From Anaeromonas frigoriresistens (lineage in GTDB: Bacteria > Bacillota > Clostridia > Tissierellales > SIT17), in contig NZ_WSFT01000014.1 of NCBI RefSeq assembly GCF_016820655.1, positions 1 through 32,409 on the forward strand: a stretch of 32,409 nucleotides of DNA. The letters are read 5' to 3'. This document shows, in pieces, positions 8,677 to 16,815 of this stretch (position 1 is the stretch's first letter; the number at the start of each line of letters is the position of its first letter). The position numbers were made by a program, and so were the translations under genes. The notes beneath the pieces are model-generated. The model saw only the letters and a list, made by a program, of their open reading frames with translations, did not search any database and was not told the origin of the DNA.

Positions 8677-9351
8677 ATGAATTTCAAAAATATAGTAATT
8701 TCTATGGGTATATTAATTATATTAATAATGACTATAAACTACCTATTGTGGCAGGATCCTTTATATATTTTAAGACCTCGATTTAAAGTGGAGAATATAA
8801 GTACTTTAAAGGATAGGGATAATGATGGGCTCAATGACATTGAAGACATTTTACAGGGAGCAAGGAATGAAATAAAAAATAAAACTGTATATAGGAGTGG
8901 ATATTATAAAGGGGGTTACCCTCCAGAAGATGAGGGAGTATGTACAGATGTCATATGGAGAGCATATAAAAATGCAGGATATGATTTAAAGGTGTCAATT
9001 GATAAGGACATAAAGGATAGTTTAGAGGATTATCCCAGGGTAAATGGAAAACCAGATCCAAATATAGATTTTAGAAGAGTAAAAAATCAGCATGTTTTCT
9101 TCAATAAATATGGGAAAAACTTGACTCTAGATGTAATACCCTATGATAATGAGAATTTAAAACAGTGGCAACCAGGAGATTTAGTTATATTAAAAAAGCC
9201 TGATCACATAGCTGTAATTTCAGATAAAAGAAGAAAAGATGGAGTTCCTTATATAATTCATAATGCTACTGACTATCCAGAAGAGAAAAACCTTCTATTG
9301 CGCTGGAGTGAAGAAGGAAAAATAATAGGTCATTTTAGGTATTTAGATTAA
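8677..9351 (+). CDS. DUF1287 family exported protein
   Basis: The 224-residue protein has an N-terminal membrane anchor or signal (about 5-24), a short acidic repeat DRDNDGLNDIED (46-57) of the EF-hand/thrombospondin-3 calcium-loop type, and a DUF1287 domain. Conserved residues are Cys89 in EGVCTDVIWRAYKNAG and His177 in KKPDHIAVIS, followed by HNAT. The Cys/His layout resembles NlpC/P60-like cysteine peptidases and amidases, so a cell-wall or peptide hydrolase role is plausible; no function is established that I know of. The start follows TTAGGAGG. Confidence 0.8.
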   Translation: MNFKNIVISMGILIILIMTINYLLWQDPLYILRPRFKVENISTLKDRDNDGLNDIEDILQGARNEIKNKTVYRSGYYKGGYPPEDEGVCTDVIWRAYKNAGYDLKVSIDKDIKDSLEDYPRVNGKPDPNIDFRRVKNQHVFFNKYGKNLTLDVIPYDNENLKQWQPGDLVILKKPDHIAVISDKRRKDGVPYIIHNATDYPEEKNLLLRWSEEGKIIGHFRYLD

Positions 9352-9371
9352 TATAAAAAGGAGGATTTATA

Positions 9372-9535
9372 ATGAAAAGGTTGTTTATTGGAATAGTCTT
9401 GTTTTTTTTATTAGTCTCATTAACAGGTTGCATTGAGGATAAAACAGTACAGGAACTCAGAGATTAAGAATTTCATATGGTGGTGGTGGCGAGTTTTGGG
9501 TTGAAGAAAAATATGTTGTTTATCCTAAAGAGTAA
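9372..9535 (+). pseudogene. Decayed small lipoprotein gene
   Basis: From ATG 9372, with GGAGGA upstream, a 31-residue product begins MKRLFIGIVLFFLLVSLTGC, a clear lipoprotein signal with lipobox LTGC, and stops at 9467 after only about 11 more residues. A different frame across the stop reads RISYGGGGEFWVEEKYVVYP and ends at 9535 in TAA. The simplest reading is a lipoprotein gene that lost its middle and suffered a frameshift. A genuine 31-residue lipopeptide is a possible alternative. Confidence 0.55.
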
Positions 9536-9581
9536 ATAATATAATGAAAAGCAAGTTAGTTTAGAGGAGGGGGAAGTTAGC

Positions 9582-10115
9582 ATGGAGTATGGTGTGCTTT
9601 TATATTTTGATGAAGAAAGTAATAAGTATATTGAAAATTTAAGGAATAAAGTTACAGAAAATGATGTTAATAATCACACAATAAAAGGAGGTATTAGACC
9701 TCATATAACTATAGCTTCTTTTGAAACAAAGGATGAAGAATTTTTAGAAAAATTAAAATTTTTTTTACAGGATGAAATAACATTTGATGTGGTTTTTGGA
9801 AGCATAGGTATTTTTCCCTTTGAAAACAATGTAGTGTATTTAGCACCAGTGCTGAATTCTAATCTATATAATATTCATAATAGGTTTTACCAGTACTTTA
9901 ATAATTGTGGTTATGAATATAATAGTCACTATAAGCCACAAAGTTGGGTACCTCACTGTACTATAGCTTCTCACTTATCAACTAAAGAAATATTAAATAC
10001 AATAGTGACTTTAAGAGAAGATTTTAAACCAATCAAATCAAAGATATCTTATATAGGAATTATAGAGGGAAATCCTGCAAAAGAATTAGTAAGCTATAGA
10101 CTAAAAAATGGTTAA
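9582..10115 (+). CDS. 2H phosphoesterase / 2'-5' RNA ligase family protein
   Basis: The 177-residue protein has the two H-x-T motifs that define the 2H phosphoesterase fold: H41-I-T43 in RPHITIASF and H125-C-T127 in WVPHCTIAS, spaced as in LigT/YjcG-like proteins. Members open 2',3'-cyclic nucleotides or act on RNA ends; the substrate here is unknown. The start follows GGAGGGGG. It appears to be a single-gene unit. Confidence 0.85.
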   Translation: MEYGVLLYFDEESNKYIENLRNKVTENDVNNHTIKGGIRPHITIASFETKDEEFLEKLKFFLQDEITFDVVFGSIGIFPFENNVVYLAPVLNSNLYNIHNRFYQYFNNCGYEYNSHYKPQSWVPHCTIASHLSTKEILNTIVTLREDFKPIKSKISYIGIIEGNPAKELVSYRLKNG

Positions 10116-10233
10116 TTTTTTATATTATAAAATAAATTAGTCATTTATAATGATTCTCAAAGTGTTATAATAAATACTATAAAGAAAGTAGTCAGTAAAT
10201 TCTCACATAAGTAATAATGCTAGGAGGAGTAAA

Positions 10234-10587
10234 ATGAAAGAAAAACTTATTTTGACAGGAAAAATAATTGGTCCAACCTTGGTTGGAATTATATTTTCAC
10301 TATTAGCATACAAGATATTAGACACTTGGTTATTTGAGGGAGAAGAAGGTAGAATTTTAATAATAGGATACTCTATTTTCTTTGGGGTTCTACCAATAGC
10401 TTCTATATTAGCAGGAATGTTATCAAAGATATGGTTACATAGGATTTGGGTATCAATATTCAATGTTGTAGGTATATGGGCAGTATTATACTTTGTCTTA
10501 GATCAATCTATATTTGTAGTGCCATTTTTACCTGTTTATATGTTCTGTGGATTTCTAGCAGCATTACTACCAAGTAAGGCTGCATAG
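10234..10587 (+). CDS. Small multi-pass membrane protein of unknown function
   Basis: A 117-residue hydrophobic protein with about four membrane segments (roughly 8-26, 42-62, 70-88, 93-113), a short acidic loop (EGEEGR) after the first, and a lysine-containing C-terminus. I recognise no family. A strong AGGAGGAG site precedes the ATG. It converges on the XRE-B12 regulator gene, ending only 17 bases from it with no obvious hairpin between. Confidence 0.7.
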   Translation: MKEKLILTGKIIGPTLVGIIFSLLAYKILDTWLFEGEEGRILIIGYSIFFGVLPIASILAGMLSKIWLHRIWVSIFNVVGIWAVLYFVLDQSIFVVPFLPVYMFCGFLAALLPSKAA

Positions 10588-10604
10588 GGCTATAGAATAT
10601 ATAA

Positions 10605-11510
10605 CTAATCCTTAATTAATTTATTAGCAATCTCTATTGCTTCTTTACAGTTAGATGCATAACCATCAGCATTGACAAATTTAATTATAGAGTTATTAAT
10701 ATTAAAGGGCCTTCCCCCCACAAGAAATTTTATGTTTTTATTTATATTACTACTGCGAATATTTTCAATTATTGATTTAATGCTATTGGTGTTATAATCC
10801 ATTGTGGAGGATATAGCAATTAAATCAATATTTTTCTCTTTTATCATTTGTACTATACTATCTAGAGGTAAATCCGTCCCTAAAAAATACACATTCCAAC
10901 CATCTTGTTCTAAACTATCACTCACCATTCTTAAACCAATAGAATGACGTTCTCCATTTGCACATATAAATAAGGCATTTGAATCATTATGACTTAGTAT
11001 TGGATAATGAAAATACAAGTGTGATATAAGTTTTTTTGTTATTTCAGTAAACAAATGCTCTTCTCCTACTGAGAGTTCGTTTTTTTCCCATAAGGATCCT
11101 ATCTTAACTAAAGATGGGGTTATAATATTGTCATAAATCTCTGGTAGGCTAAGTCCGCTTTTTACTAAGTTCAATAAAGTATTATAAGCATGGTCTATAT
11201 TTCCTTCTCTAACCATTACTGAGTAGGTTTCTATTATATGATTATAATCTAATTCAATATTTAAAGGCATTTGCTTTTGAAAATTCAATGAATTATTTGT
11301 ATTTAAAATATTATTTCTACCAACTAAGTAATCTATTGATACATCAAAAAAGTCAGCAAAGGACTTTAAGATATCAGGATTAGGAAATCGTGAACTATTT
11401 TCATAGTTTGCAATAGTGGTTTGACCTACGCCCATATGTTTAGCTAAACTTTTCTGAGTTAATCTATTTTGTTTTCTTAAACTTTTAAGTCGTTTCCCGA
11501 AATTTTCCAT
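10605..11510 (-). CDS. XRE-HTH / cobalamin-binding regulator, CarH-like sensor module
   Basis: The 301-residue protein joins an N-terminal XRE (Cro/CI) helix-turn-helix (about 4-64, TQKSLAKHMGVGQTTIANYE) to a B12-binding pair: a helical cap (about 90-165) and a Rossmann-like domain (about 177-300). The cap contains W141-x9-E151-H152 and the second domain E187-x-H189-x2-G192. These match the W-x9-EH and E-x-H-x2-G signatures of the adenosylcobalamin photoreceptors CarH/LitR, which carry a MerR-type HTH instead. The residue after the tryptophan is Glu142 where Thermus CarH has the light-state ligand histidine. It is divergent from a crtI-like gene, its likely target. The ATG at 11510 is chosen for its AGAGGAG spacing; a TTG three codons upstream sits on that site. 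Confidence 0.88.
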   Translation of the reverse strand: MENFGKRLKSLRKQNRLTQKSLAKHMGVGQTTIANYENSSRFPNPDILKSFADFFDVSIDYLVGRNNILNTNNSLNFQKQMPLNIELDYNHIIETYSVMVREGNIDHAYNTLLNLVKSGLSLPEIYDNIITPSLVKIGSLWEKNELSVGEEHLFTEITKKLISHLYFHYPILSHNDSNALFICANGERHSIGLRMVSDSLEQDGWNVYFLGTDLPLDSIVQMIKEKNIDLIAISSTMDYNTNSIKSIIENIRSSNINKNIKFLVGGRPFNINNSIIKFVNADGYASNCKEAIEIANKLIKD

Positions 11511-11596
11511 AGCAATCAACTCCTCTTATAAAATCTTACCACAATTCGTAATATTTAATCAAATAATTATAAAAAAATGATTTAAAAACACATATA

Positions 11597-11622
11597 GTGG
11601 TATCTTTATTATATAATATCAC
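11597..11622. promoter_or_regulatory. Inverted repeat over the crtI-side -10 region (candidate operator)
   Basis: GTGGTAT (11597-11603) and ATATCAC (11616-11622) form an imperfect inverted repeat (6 of 7) around an AT-rich centre. It overlaps a TATAAT (11612-11617) placed 40 bases before the crtI-like start codon. No good -35 box is seen at 16-18 bases upstream. The position suits a repressor or activator site for the divergent XRE-B12 regulator; the function is inferred. Confidence 0.4.
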
Positions 11623-11651
11623 ATTTTGAAATGATTAGGGGAGGTTTAATT

Positions 11652-13169
11652 ATGAATAATAAAGTAATAATAGTAGGGGCTGGGCCAGGAGGATTAACTG
11701 CAGGAACGTTACTATCTCATCAAGGGTATGATGTGGAAATATTTGAAAAACAGAATTTTATTGGGGGAAGAACATCTACATTTGAGTTAGATGGATATAA
11801 ATTTGATTTAGGACCTACATTTCTAATGATGAAAGATGTTTTAGAAGATGTATTTAAAAAAGCTGGAAGAAAGGTTGAAGATTATATACAAATTAAAGAG
11901 GTTGAGCCACTTTACAGGATAATATATGGGGATGGAAGAGAGTTTTATCCTTCTAGAAAAAGAGATAAAATGAGCCAGGAAATAGAAAGATTATTTCCTG
12001 GCAATAGTGAAGGTTATAATAGCTTTATGAAAAAAGAAAAAAAGAAATTTGATATATTATTTGATTGTTTGAAGGAGAGTTTTATTAAGCCTACAGATTT
12101 ATTAAAAAAGGAAGCGATAAAGTCTATACCTTACATTGGAATTAAACAGAGTCTGTTTGATGTCTTAGGGAAATATTTTAAAGAAGATGATCTTAAAATG
12201 GCATTTACATTTCAGGCTAAATATCTTGGTATGTCACCCTGGGAGTGTCCAGGAGGCTACAGTATAATATCCTATATTGAACATGCCACAGGAGTGCACC
12301 ATATTATGGGTGGATTTGGTGAAATAACTAAAGGAATGGCCAAAGTTATAGAAGAAGATGGTGGAAGGATTCATCTTAATTCTTCAGTAAAAGAATTAAT
12401 TATAGAAAATAAGAAAGTGATAGGTGTAGAATTAGAAGATGGTACTAGGAATTATAGTGAAAATACAATATTAAATGCAGACTTTGCTTATGCAATGAAT
12501 AATCTAATAAAAGATAAATATAAAAAGAAATATACTAGAGAGAAAGTAGCTAAACAAAAATACTCATGTTCAACATATATGTTATATTTAGGTGTAGATA
12601 AAGTATTTGATATACCTCATAATAATATAATTTTTGCTAAGGATTACAAGAATAATGTAGACGAAATAGGAACTAGCAAAATATTATCTGAAGATCCATC
12701 TATATATATTCAAAACTCAATAGTTACTGATAAAAGCATTGCACCAGAAGGAAAATCTACTATATATATATTAGTTCCTGTACCTAATAATACAAGTAAT
12801 ATAGATTGGGATAAGGAAAAAAATTTATTTAGAGAAAAAATATTAGATATAGTTGAAGAAAAGGCAGGACTTCAAGAGCTAAGAAAGTATATAGAAGTTG
12901 AAAGAATGATTACACCAAAGGATTGGGAAGATGATATGTCCGTATATAAAGGTGCAGTATTTAATCTAGGGCATAATATAGGGCAAATGTTATATTTTAG
13001 ACCACATAATCAATTCGAAGAATTTGATAATTGTTATTTAGTCGGTGGAGGAACTCATCCTGGTAGCGGACTACCAACAATATTTGAATCTGGAAGAATA
13101 ACATCAGATTTATTAATGAAAAATAGTAAAAAAGATAATAGGTATCTGCAAAAAGCATCAATTTTATAG
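11652..13169 (+). CDS. Phytoene/diapophytoene desaturase-like FAD oxidoreductase (CrtI/CrtN family)
   Basis: The 505-residue flavoprotein has an N-terminal dinucleotide-binding motif GAGPGGLTAG (9-18), then EKQNFIGGRTST, DLGPTFLMM, and the C-terminal CrtI signature YLVGGGTHPGSGLPTIFESG. Relatives desaturate or isomerise C30/C40 carotenoids (CrtI, CrtN, CrtO) or act as other FAD-dependent polyene enzymes. No phytoene or dehydrosqualene synthase is in this window, so the substrate is open. The start at 11652 follows GGGGAGG; an ATG seven codons upstream has no such site. It is divergent from the XRE-B12 regulator and ends in a terminator, so it seems monocistronic. Confidence 0.88.
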   Translation: MNNKVIIVGAGPGGLTAGTLLSHQGYDVEIFEKQNFIGGRTSTFELDGYKFDLGPTFLMMKDVLEDVFKKAGRKVEDYIQIKEVEPLYRIIYGDGREFYPSRKRDKMSQEIERLFPGNSEGYNSFMKKEKKKFDILFDCLKESFIKPTDLLKKEAIKSIPYIGIKQSLFDVLGKYFKEDDLKMAFTFQAKYLGMSPWECPGGYSIISYIEHATGVHHIMGGFGEITKGMAKVIEEDGGRIHLNSSVKELIIENKKVIGVELEDGTRNYSENTILNADFAYAMNNLIKDKYKKKYTREKVAKQKYSCSTYMLYLGVDKVFDIPHNNIIFAKDYKNNVDEIGTSKILSEDPSIYIQNSIVTDKSIAPEGKSTIYILVPVPNNTSNIDWDKEKNLFREKILDIVEEKAGLQELRKYIEVERMITPKDWEDDMSVYKGAVFNLGHNIGQMLYFRPHNQFEEFDNCYLVGGGTHPGSGLPTIFESGRITSDLLMKNSKKDNRYLQKASIL

Positions 13170-13195
13170 TAGAGTTTTAAAGCTCTACTATTTTT
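13166..13195 (+). terminator. Rho-independent terminator of the crtI-like gene
   Basis: ATAGTAGAG and CTCTACTAT form a perfect 9-base-pair stem around an eight-base loop, followed by TTTTT. The gene's TAG stop lies inside the 5' arm. Confidence 0.85.
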
Positions 13196-13273
13196 ATGTT
13201 CAAATTTTCAGAAAATTAGAAAGGGAATTTACTAATATATATTGAATAGATTAATAAAAGGAGAACAAAAGGG

Positions 13274-14302
13274 GTGTTTATATTGAATAAGGAAAAATTA
13301 AAAAGGCTTGTTACTGGTTATAATGATTTTTCAGGAGTAATTTCAATAAAGGAAAAGGAGAATATATTATTGCACGAAGCATTCGGGTATGCAGATAGAA
13401 ATCATAAAGTGAGTAATAAACTAGATACTAAAATTGGTATAGCTTCCGGATGTAAAATATTTACATCAATAGCCATATGCCAATTGATTGAAGAAGGTAA
13501 ATTGAGTTTTGATACAAAGATTAAAGATTGTTTAGATATTAAGTTTTCAAATTTTGATGATGATATCACAATAGAACACTTATTAACTCATTCTTCTGGG
13601 ATTATAGATTATTTTGATGAAGAAACAATGGAGGATTATTCTGATTTATGGAAAGATAGACCTATGTATAATATGAGAGAGCTTAAAGACTTTTTATCTA
13701 TGATTCAGAATAATGGAATGGAGTTTAATCCAGGAGAAAAATTTAAATATAATAACGCAGGTTTTATAGTATTAGGTCTTATAGTTGAAAATATCACAGG
13801 AATTAAGTTTAAAGAATATATAAAGAAATATATATTTAGTCCTTTAAAAATGGATGATACAGGATATTTTGCTTTTGATAAATTGCCTTTTAATACTGCA
13901 TATGGATATATGAAGGATTCAGATGGTAAGTGGAGGTCTAACATATATTCTTTACCTATAATTGGTGGAGCAGATGGAGGGGCATATACTACAGCAAAAG
14001 ATTTATCTAAATTTTGGAAAGGGTTATCTCGTTATAAGTTATTGAGTAAAAGTACTACAGAGAAAATGTTAACACCCTATATTAATGTAAGTAATAATTT
14101 CTATTATGGTTATGGGGTATGGATAATTAAAGAAAATGACGGAATACTGAAATATTATATTATGGGTCAAGATCCTGGGATATCAATGATTTCATCTGTT
14201 TACCCTCAGAGTGATATAGAGGTTACTATACTAGGAAACTCAGAGTTAGGTACCTGGGATATTAATAGAGAAATAAATGATTTAATAAAACTGAAAAAGT
14301 AG
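13274..14302 (+). CDS. Serine hydrolase, beta-lactamase class C / PBP4* family
   Basis: The 342-residue protein has a class C beta-lactamase-type fold: nucleophile motif S58-G-C-K61 in GIASGCKIFTS, then LIEEGKLSFDTKI, LTHSSGI, and the YNN motif in FKYNNAGFIVLG. Such proteins are D-aminopeptidases, esterases or D,D-carboxypeptidases; most are not drug-resistance enzymes. No signal peptide is seen, so it should be cytoplasmic. The start is uncertain: GTG at 13274 has GGAG ten bases upstream, while TTG at 13283 has AGGGGTG at better spacing. It is followed after 7 bases by a GNAT gene, probably as an operon. Confidence 0.85.
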   Translation: MFILNKEKLKRLVTGYNDFSGVISIKEKENILLHEAFGYADRNHKVSNKLDTKIGIASGCKIFTSIAICQLIEEGKLSFDTKIKDCLDIKFSNFDDDITIEHLLTHSSGIIDYFDEETMEDYSDLWKDRPMYNMRELKDFLSMIQNNGMEFNPGEKFKYNNAGFIVLGLIVENITGIKFKEYIKKYIFSPLKMDDTGYFAFDKLPFNTAYGYMKDSDGKWRSNIYSLPIIGGADGGAYTTAKDLSKFWKGLSRYKLLSKSTTEKMLTPYINVSNNFYYGYGVWIIKENDGILKYYIMGQDPGISMISSVYPQSDIEVTILGNSELGTWDINREINDLIKLKK

Positions 14303-14309
14303 GGATTAT

Positions 14310-15185
14310 ATGAAAACGTATAAAGAGAAAGTTTTATGTGTACAAGATATAAATGAAAGTCAAAAACAACAGATAAGCCAATTAATTGAAATATGTAATA
14401 GAAAAGATAAGATAGAATTAAATTTAAATTTGGACAAGAGGGATAACATTCATGATTTACTATATTATGAAGGAGACAGCTTAGTAGGATACTTAACATT
14501 ATTACCAAGTTATATAAAAAAAGAAAAAAAGGCTATAGGAATAGTTCATCCATCTTATAGAAAAAAGGGGATTTTTAAAAAGCTTGTTGAAGAAGGCAAG
14601 AATATATGTAGTCAAATAAATGTTGAAAAAATCATCTTTATTAATAATAGTGAATCTATATCAGGGCTTAAATCCCTAAAATCTATTGGTGCTAAATATA
14701 TATCTTCTAGCTATAAGATGATTTATAATGATAATTATGAACTTAGTCGCCATAAAGAAGATAAGAGACTCCAAGTAATAAAAGCAAATGATAAAGATAT
14801 AGATGATTTAATAATAATTGGCACAGAGGCATTTCATACAAGTATAGAGGAAGAAAAAGAATATATTTTATCAGGATTGAATAATCTAAATAAGTCTATT
14901 TATATTGTCAAATATAATAGAAAATCAATTGGTGCAGTCTCTATTACAGAAGTAAATAAAGCTATAGTAATTAGTGATTTATCAGTACTTATTGATTATA
15001 GAAGAAAAGGAATAGGAAAATACATATTACAAAATGTAGTTATAGACTTGTATGATAAAGGTTATAAAGATATTTCTCTTTTTGTTGAAATTCAAAATAA
15101 GAATGCTATTAATATATATGAAGATAGCGGATTTATAATATCTAATGGAAATGATTTTTACGAATTAAACATTATTGCCAAATGA
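14310..15185 (+). CDS. Two-domain GNAT acetyltransferase
   Basis: The 291-residue protein contains two GNAT modules. The first (about 1-145) has acetyl-CoA motif A as GIVHPSYRKKGIFKKLVEEG. The second (about 150-291) has VLIDYRRKGIGKYILQNVV and a typical NAINIYEDSGF ending. These enzymes transfer an acetyl group to an amine of a small molecule or protein; the acceptor is unknown. It starts 7 bases after the serine hydrolase gene, so the two are likely co-transcribed and end at the hairpin at 15238. Confidence 0.85.
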   Translation: MKTYKEKVLCVQDINESQKQQISQLIEICNRKDKIELNLNLDKRDNIHDLLYYEGDSLVGYLTLLPSYIKKEKKAIGIVHPSYRKKGIFKKLVEEGKNICSQINVEKIIFINNSESISGLKSLKSIGAKYISSSYKMIYNDNYELSRHKEDKRLQVIKANDKDIDDLIIIGTEAFHTSIEEEKEYILSGLNNLNKSIYIVKYNRKSIGAVSITEVNKAIVISDLSVLIDYRRKGIGKYILQNVVIDLYDKGYKDISLFVEIQNKNAINIYEDSGFIISNGNDFYELNIIAK

Positions 15186-15237
15186 ATGAATCACGATATG
15201 GGTGGACGTGATCATATGAATGGATTTTAAACATATT

Positions 15238-15268
15238 AGCTCTGTAGATTTATCTACAGAGCTTTTTA
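15238..15268 (+). terminator. Rho-independent terminator after the GNAT gene
   Basis: AGCTCTGTAGA and TCTACAGAGCT form a perfect 11-base-pair stem with a four-base loop, followed by TTTT. Confidence 0.92.
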
Positions 15269-15390
15269 GAATAGTTATTTTTTTGTTCATGCTGTTTATA
15301 GAAAGTCATATGGGGAAATTATAATAAATATATTTGTTTTAAATAAAATCATAATTTATAATATATATATAATTGATTATGGAGGTTATT

Positions 15391-16140
15391 ATGAAGATAG
15401 GTATATTTGATTCGGGTGTAGGAGGTATTACTGTTTTAAAAGAAGCTTTAAAGCAACTACCAAATGAAGAGTATATATATTATGCTGATACAGAAAATGT
15501 TCCCTATGGAACTAAGCCTAAAGAAGAGGTAAAGGGATATATATTTAATGTGGTTAAATTTTTAGCTGATAAAGATATTGATGCTTTAGTTATAGCTTGT
15601 AATACAGCTACTAGTATTGCAGTTAAAGAATTAAGAAAAAAATATAGTTTTCCTATTATAGGAATGGAGCCAGCCGTAAAACCAGCTATAGAAAAAAGTG
15701 AAGACAAAAAGGTCTTAGTAACTGCTACCACTCTGACATTAAAAGAGCAGAAATTTCAGGACTTAGTTACTAAATTACATTCAGAAGATATAGTAGATCC
15801 TTTACCACTACCTAAATTAGTAGAATATGCAGAGAACTTTATTTTTGATGAAGAGATCATTATTCCATATTTGCAAAGAGAGTTATCATCATATAATCTA
15901 GATGAATATGGCACTATAGTTCTTGGATGCACTCATTTTCCTTTTTATAAGGATTATTTTAAAAAGATAGTTCCAAACCATATTGAAATAATAGATGGTA
16001 ATGAAGGTACTATAAAGCATTTAAAAAACACTTTGAATTTAGAAGATAGTACTCTTTGGAGAAGGAGTAAGGTTACTTTTTATTTATCTGGTAAAGAAGA
16101 TAAAGAGGTACTAAAAAAGTATTTAGATATTATAAGATAG
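15391..16140 (+). CDS. murI: Glutamate racemase
   Basis: This cofactor-independent racemase makes D-glutamate for peptidoglycan. The 249-residue protein begins MKIGIFDSGVGG, has ADTENVPYG, and both catalytic cysteines: Cys70 in IACNTATS and Cys180 in LGCTHFPF. Length is slightly short for the family (usually about 255-270). The start at 15391 follows TGGAGG; codons further upstream in frame have no site. It stands alone and ends in a 52-base perfect palindrome. Confidence 0.96.
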   Translation: MKIGIFDSGVGGITVLKEALKQLPNEEYIYYADTENVPYGTKPKEEVKGYIFNVVKFLADKDIDALVIACNTATSIAVKELRKKYSFPIIGMEPAVKPAIEKSEDKKVLVTATTLTLKEQKFQDLVTKLHSEDIVDPLPLPKLVEYAENFIFDEEIIIPYLQRELSSYNLDEYGTIVLGCTHFPFYKDYFKKIVPNHIEIIDGNEGTIKHLKNTLNLEDSTLWRRSKVTFYLSGKEDKEVLKKYLDIIR

Positions 16141-16181
16141 AAAAAACTCTAGTTATAACTAGAGTTTTTTCTATCTTATAA
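16130..16181. terminator. Perfect 52-base palindromic terminator of murI
   Basis: The 26-base arms are exactly complementary with no spacer, centred between 16155 and 16156; the core is CTCTAGTTATAACTAGAG flanked by A6 and T6. The last codons and stop of murI lie in the left arm. In RNA, with a small loop, this is a terminator, potentially active in both directions. Confidence 0.88.
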
Positions 16182-16260
16182 AGGATATTAACAGGTTAAA
16201 ATAGAATAATTGTAAGTAAAGCAAATAGTAGGAAGAGAATTTAAAAAATGAGGTGATAGA

Positions 16261-16815
16261 ATGACTGAGAAAGAGAAAATGCTAGCTGGGGAACTATACA
16301 ATCCGGCAGATAAAGAATTAATAAATGATAGAAGAAGGGCTAAAATTTTATGTAATAAATTTAATGACTTAAATCCTACTGACCAGGAAGATAAAAAAAG
16401 CTTATTAAATGAATTATTTAAGACTCAGACGGAATGTCATATAGAGCCAAACTTTTTCTGTGACTATGGATATAATATAAAAATTGGTAAAGAATTTTAT
16501 GCTAACCATAATTGTGTAATTTTAGATGTTAACATAGTAGAGATAGGGAGTAATGTAATGTTTGGACCTAATGTACAAGTCTACACTGCTACTCATCCTA
16601 TCAACCCAGTGGAGAGAAATTCAGGAAAAGAGATGGGCTATCCTATTAAGATTGGAGATAATGTTTGGGTGGGAGGAGGATCAATAATATGTCCAGGGGT
16701 TACAATTGGAGATAATGCTGTAATAGCAGCGGGAAGTGTAATAATTAAGGATGTACCTGCTAACGTAGTAGTAGGAGGGAATCCTTCTAGAATTATTAAG
16801 GAAATTATTATATAG
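16261..16815 (+). CDS. Maltose/galactoside-type O-acetyltransferase (left-handed beta-helix)
   Basis: The 184-residue protein starts with the Mac-type N-terminal region (TEKEKMLAGELYNPADKEL), followed by hexapeptide repeats (NIKIGKEF, IVEIGSNV, PIKIGDNVWVGGG, GVTIGDNAVIAAGSV) and ends with VVGGNPSRIIKEI. The catalytic His112 lies in TATHPINP. These trimeric enzymes acetylate the 6-hydroxyl of sugars from acetyl-CoA, perhaps as a detoxification step. The exact sugar is not known. GAGGTG precedes the start. It appears monocistronic. Confidence 0.92.
   Translation: MTEKEKMLAGELYNPADKELINDRRRAKILCNKFNDLNPTDQEDKKSLLNELFKTQTECHIEPNFFCDYGYNIKIGKEFYANHNCVILDVNIVEIGSNVMFGPNVQVYTATHPINPVERNSGKEMGYPIKIGDNVWVGGGSIICPGVTIGDNAVIAAGSVIIKDVPANVVVGGNPSRIIKEIII

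Noticed and set aside
10150..10172. AATGATTCTCA-type sequence before the small membrane protein, possibly a Fur box
   Set aside because: Only half of a Fur-like repeat matches. Similar AATGATT strings occur by chance in this AT-rich DNA (for example at 19811), and no iron gene follows.
13274..14302. True class C beta-lactamase (AmpC) conferring resistance
   Set aside because: There is no signal peptide, and the late KTG motif is not seen (GQDPG lies in that region); it fits the broad serine-hydrolase family better.
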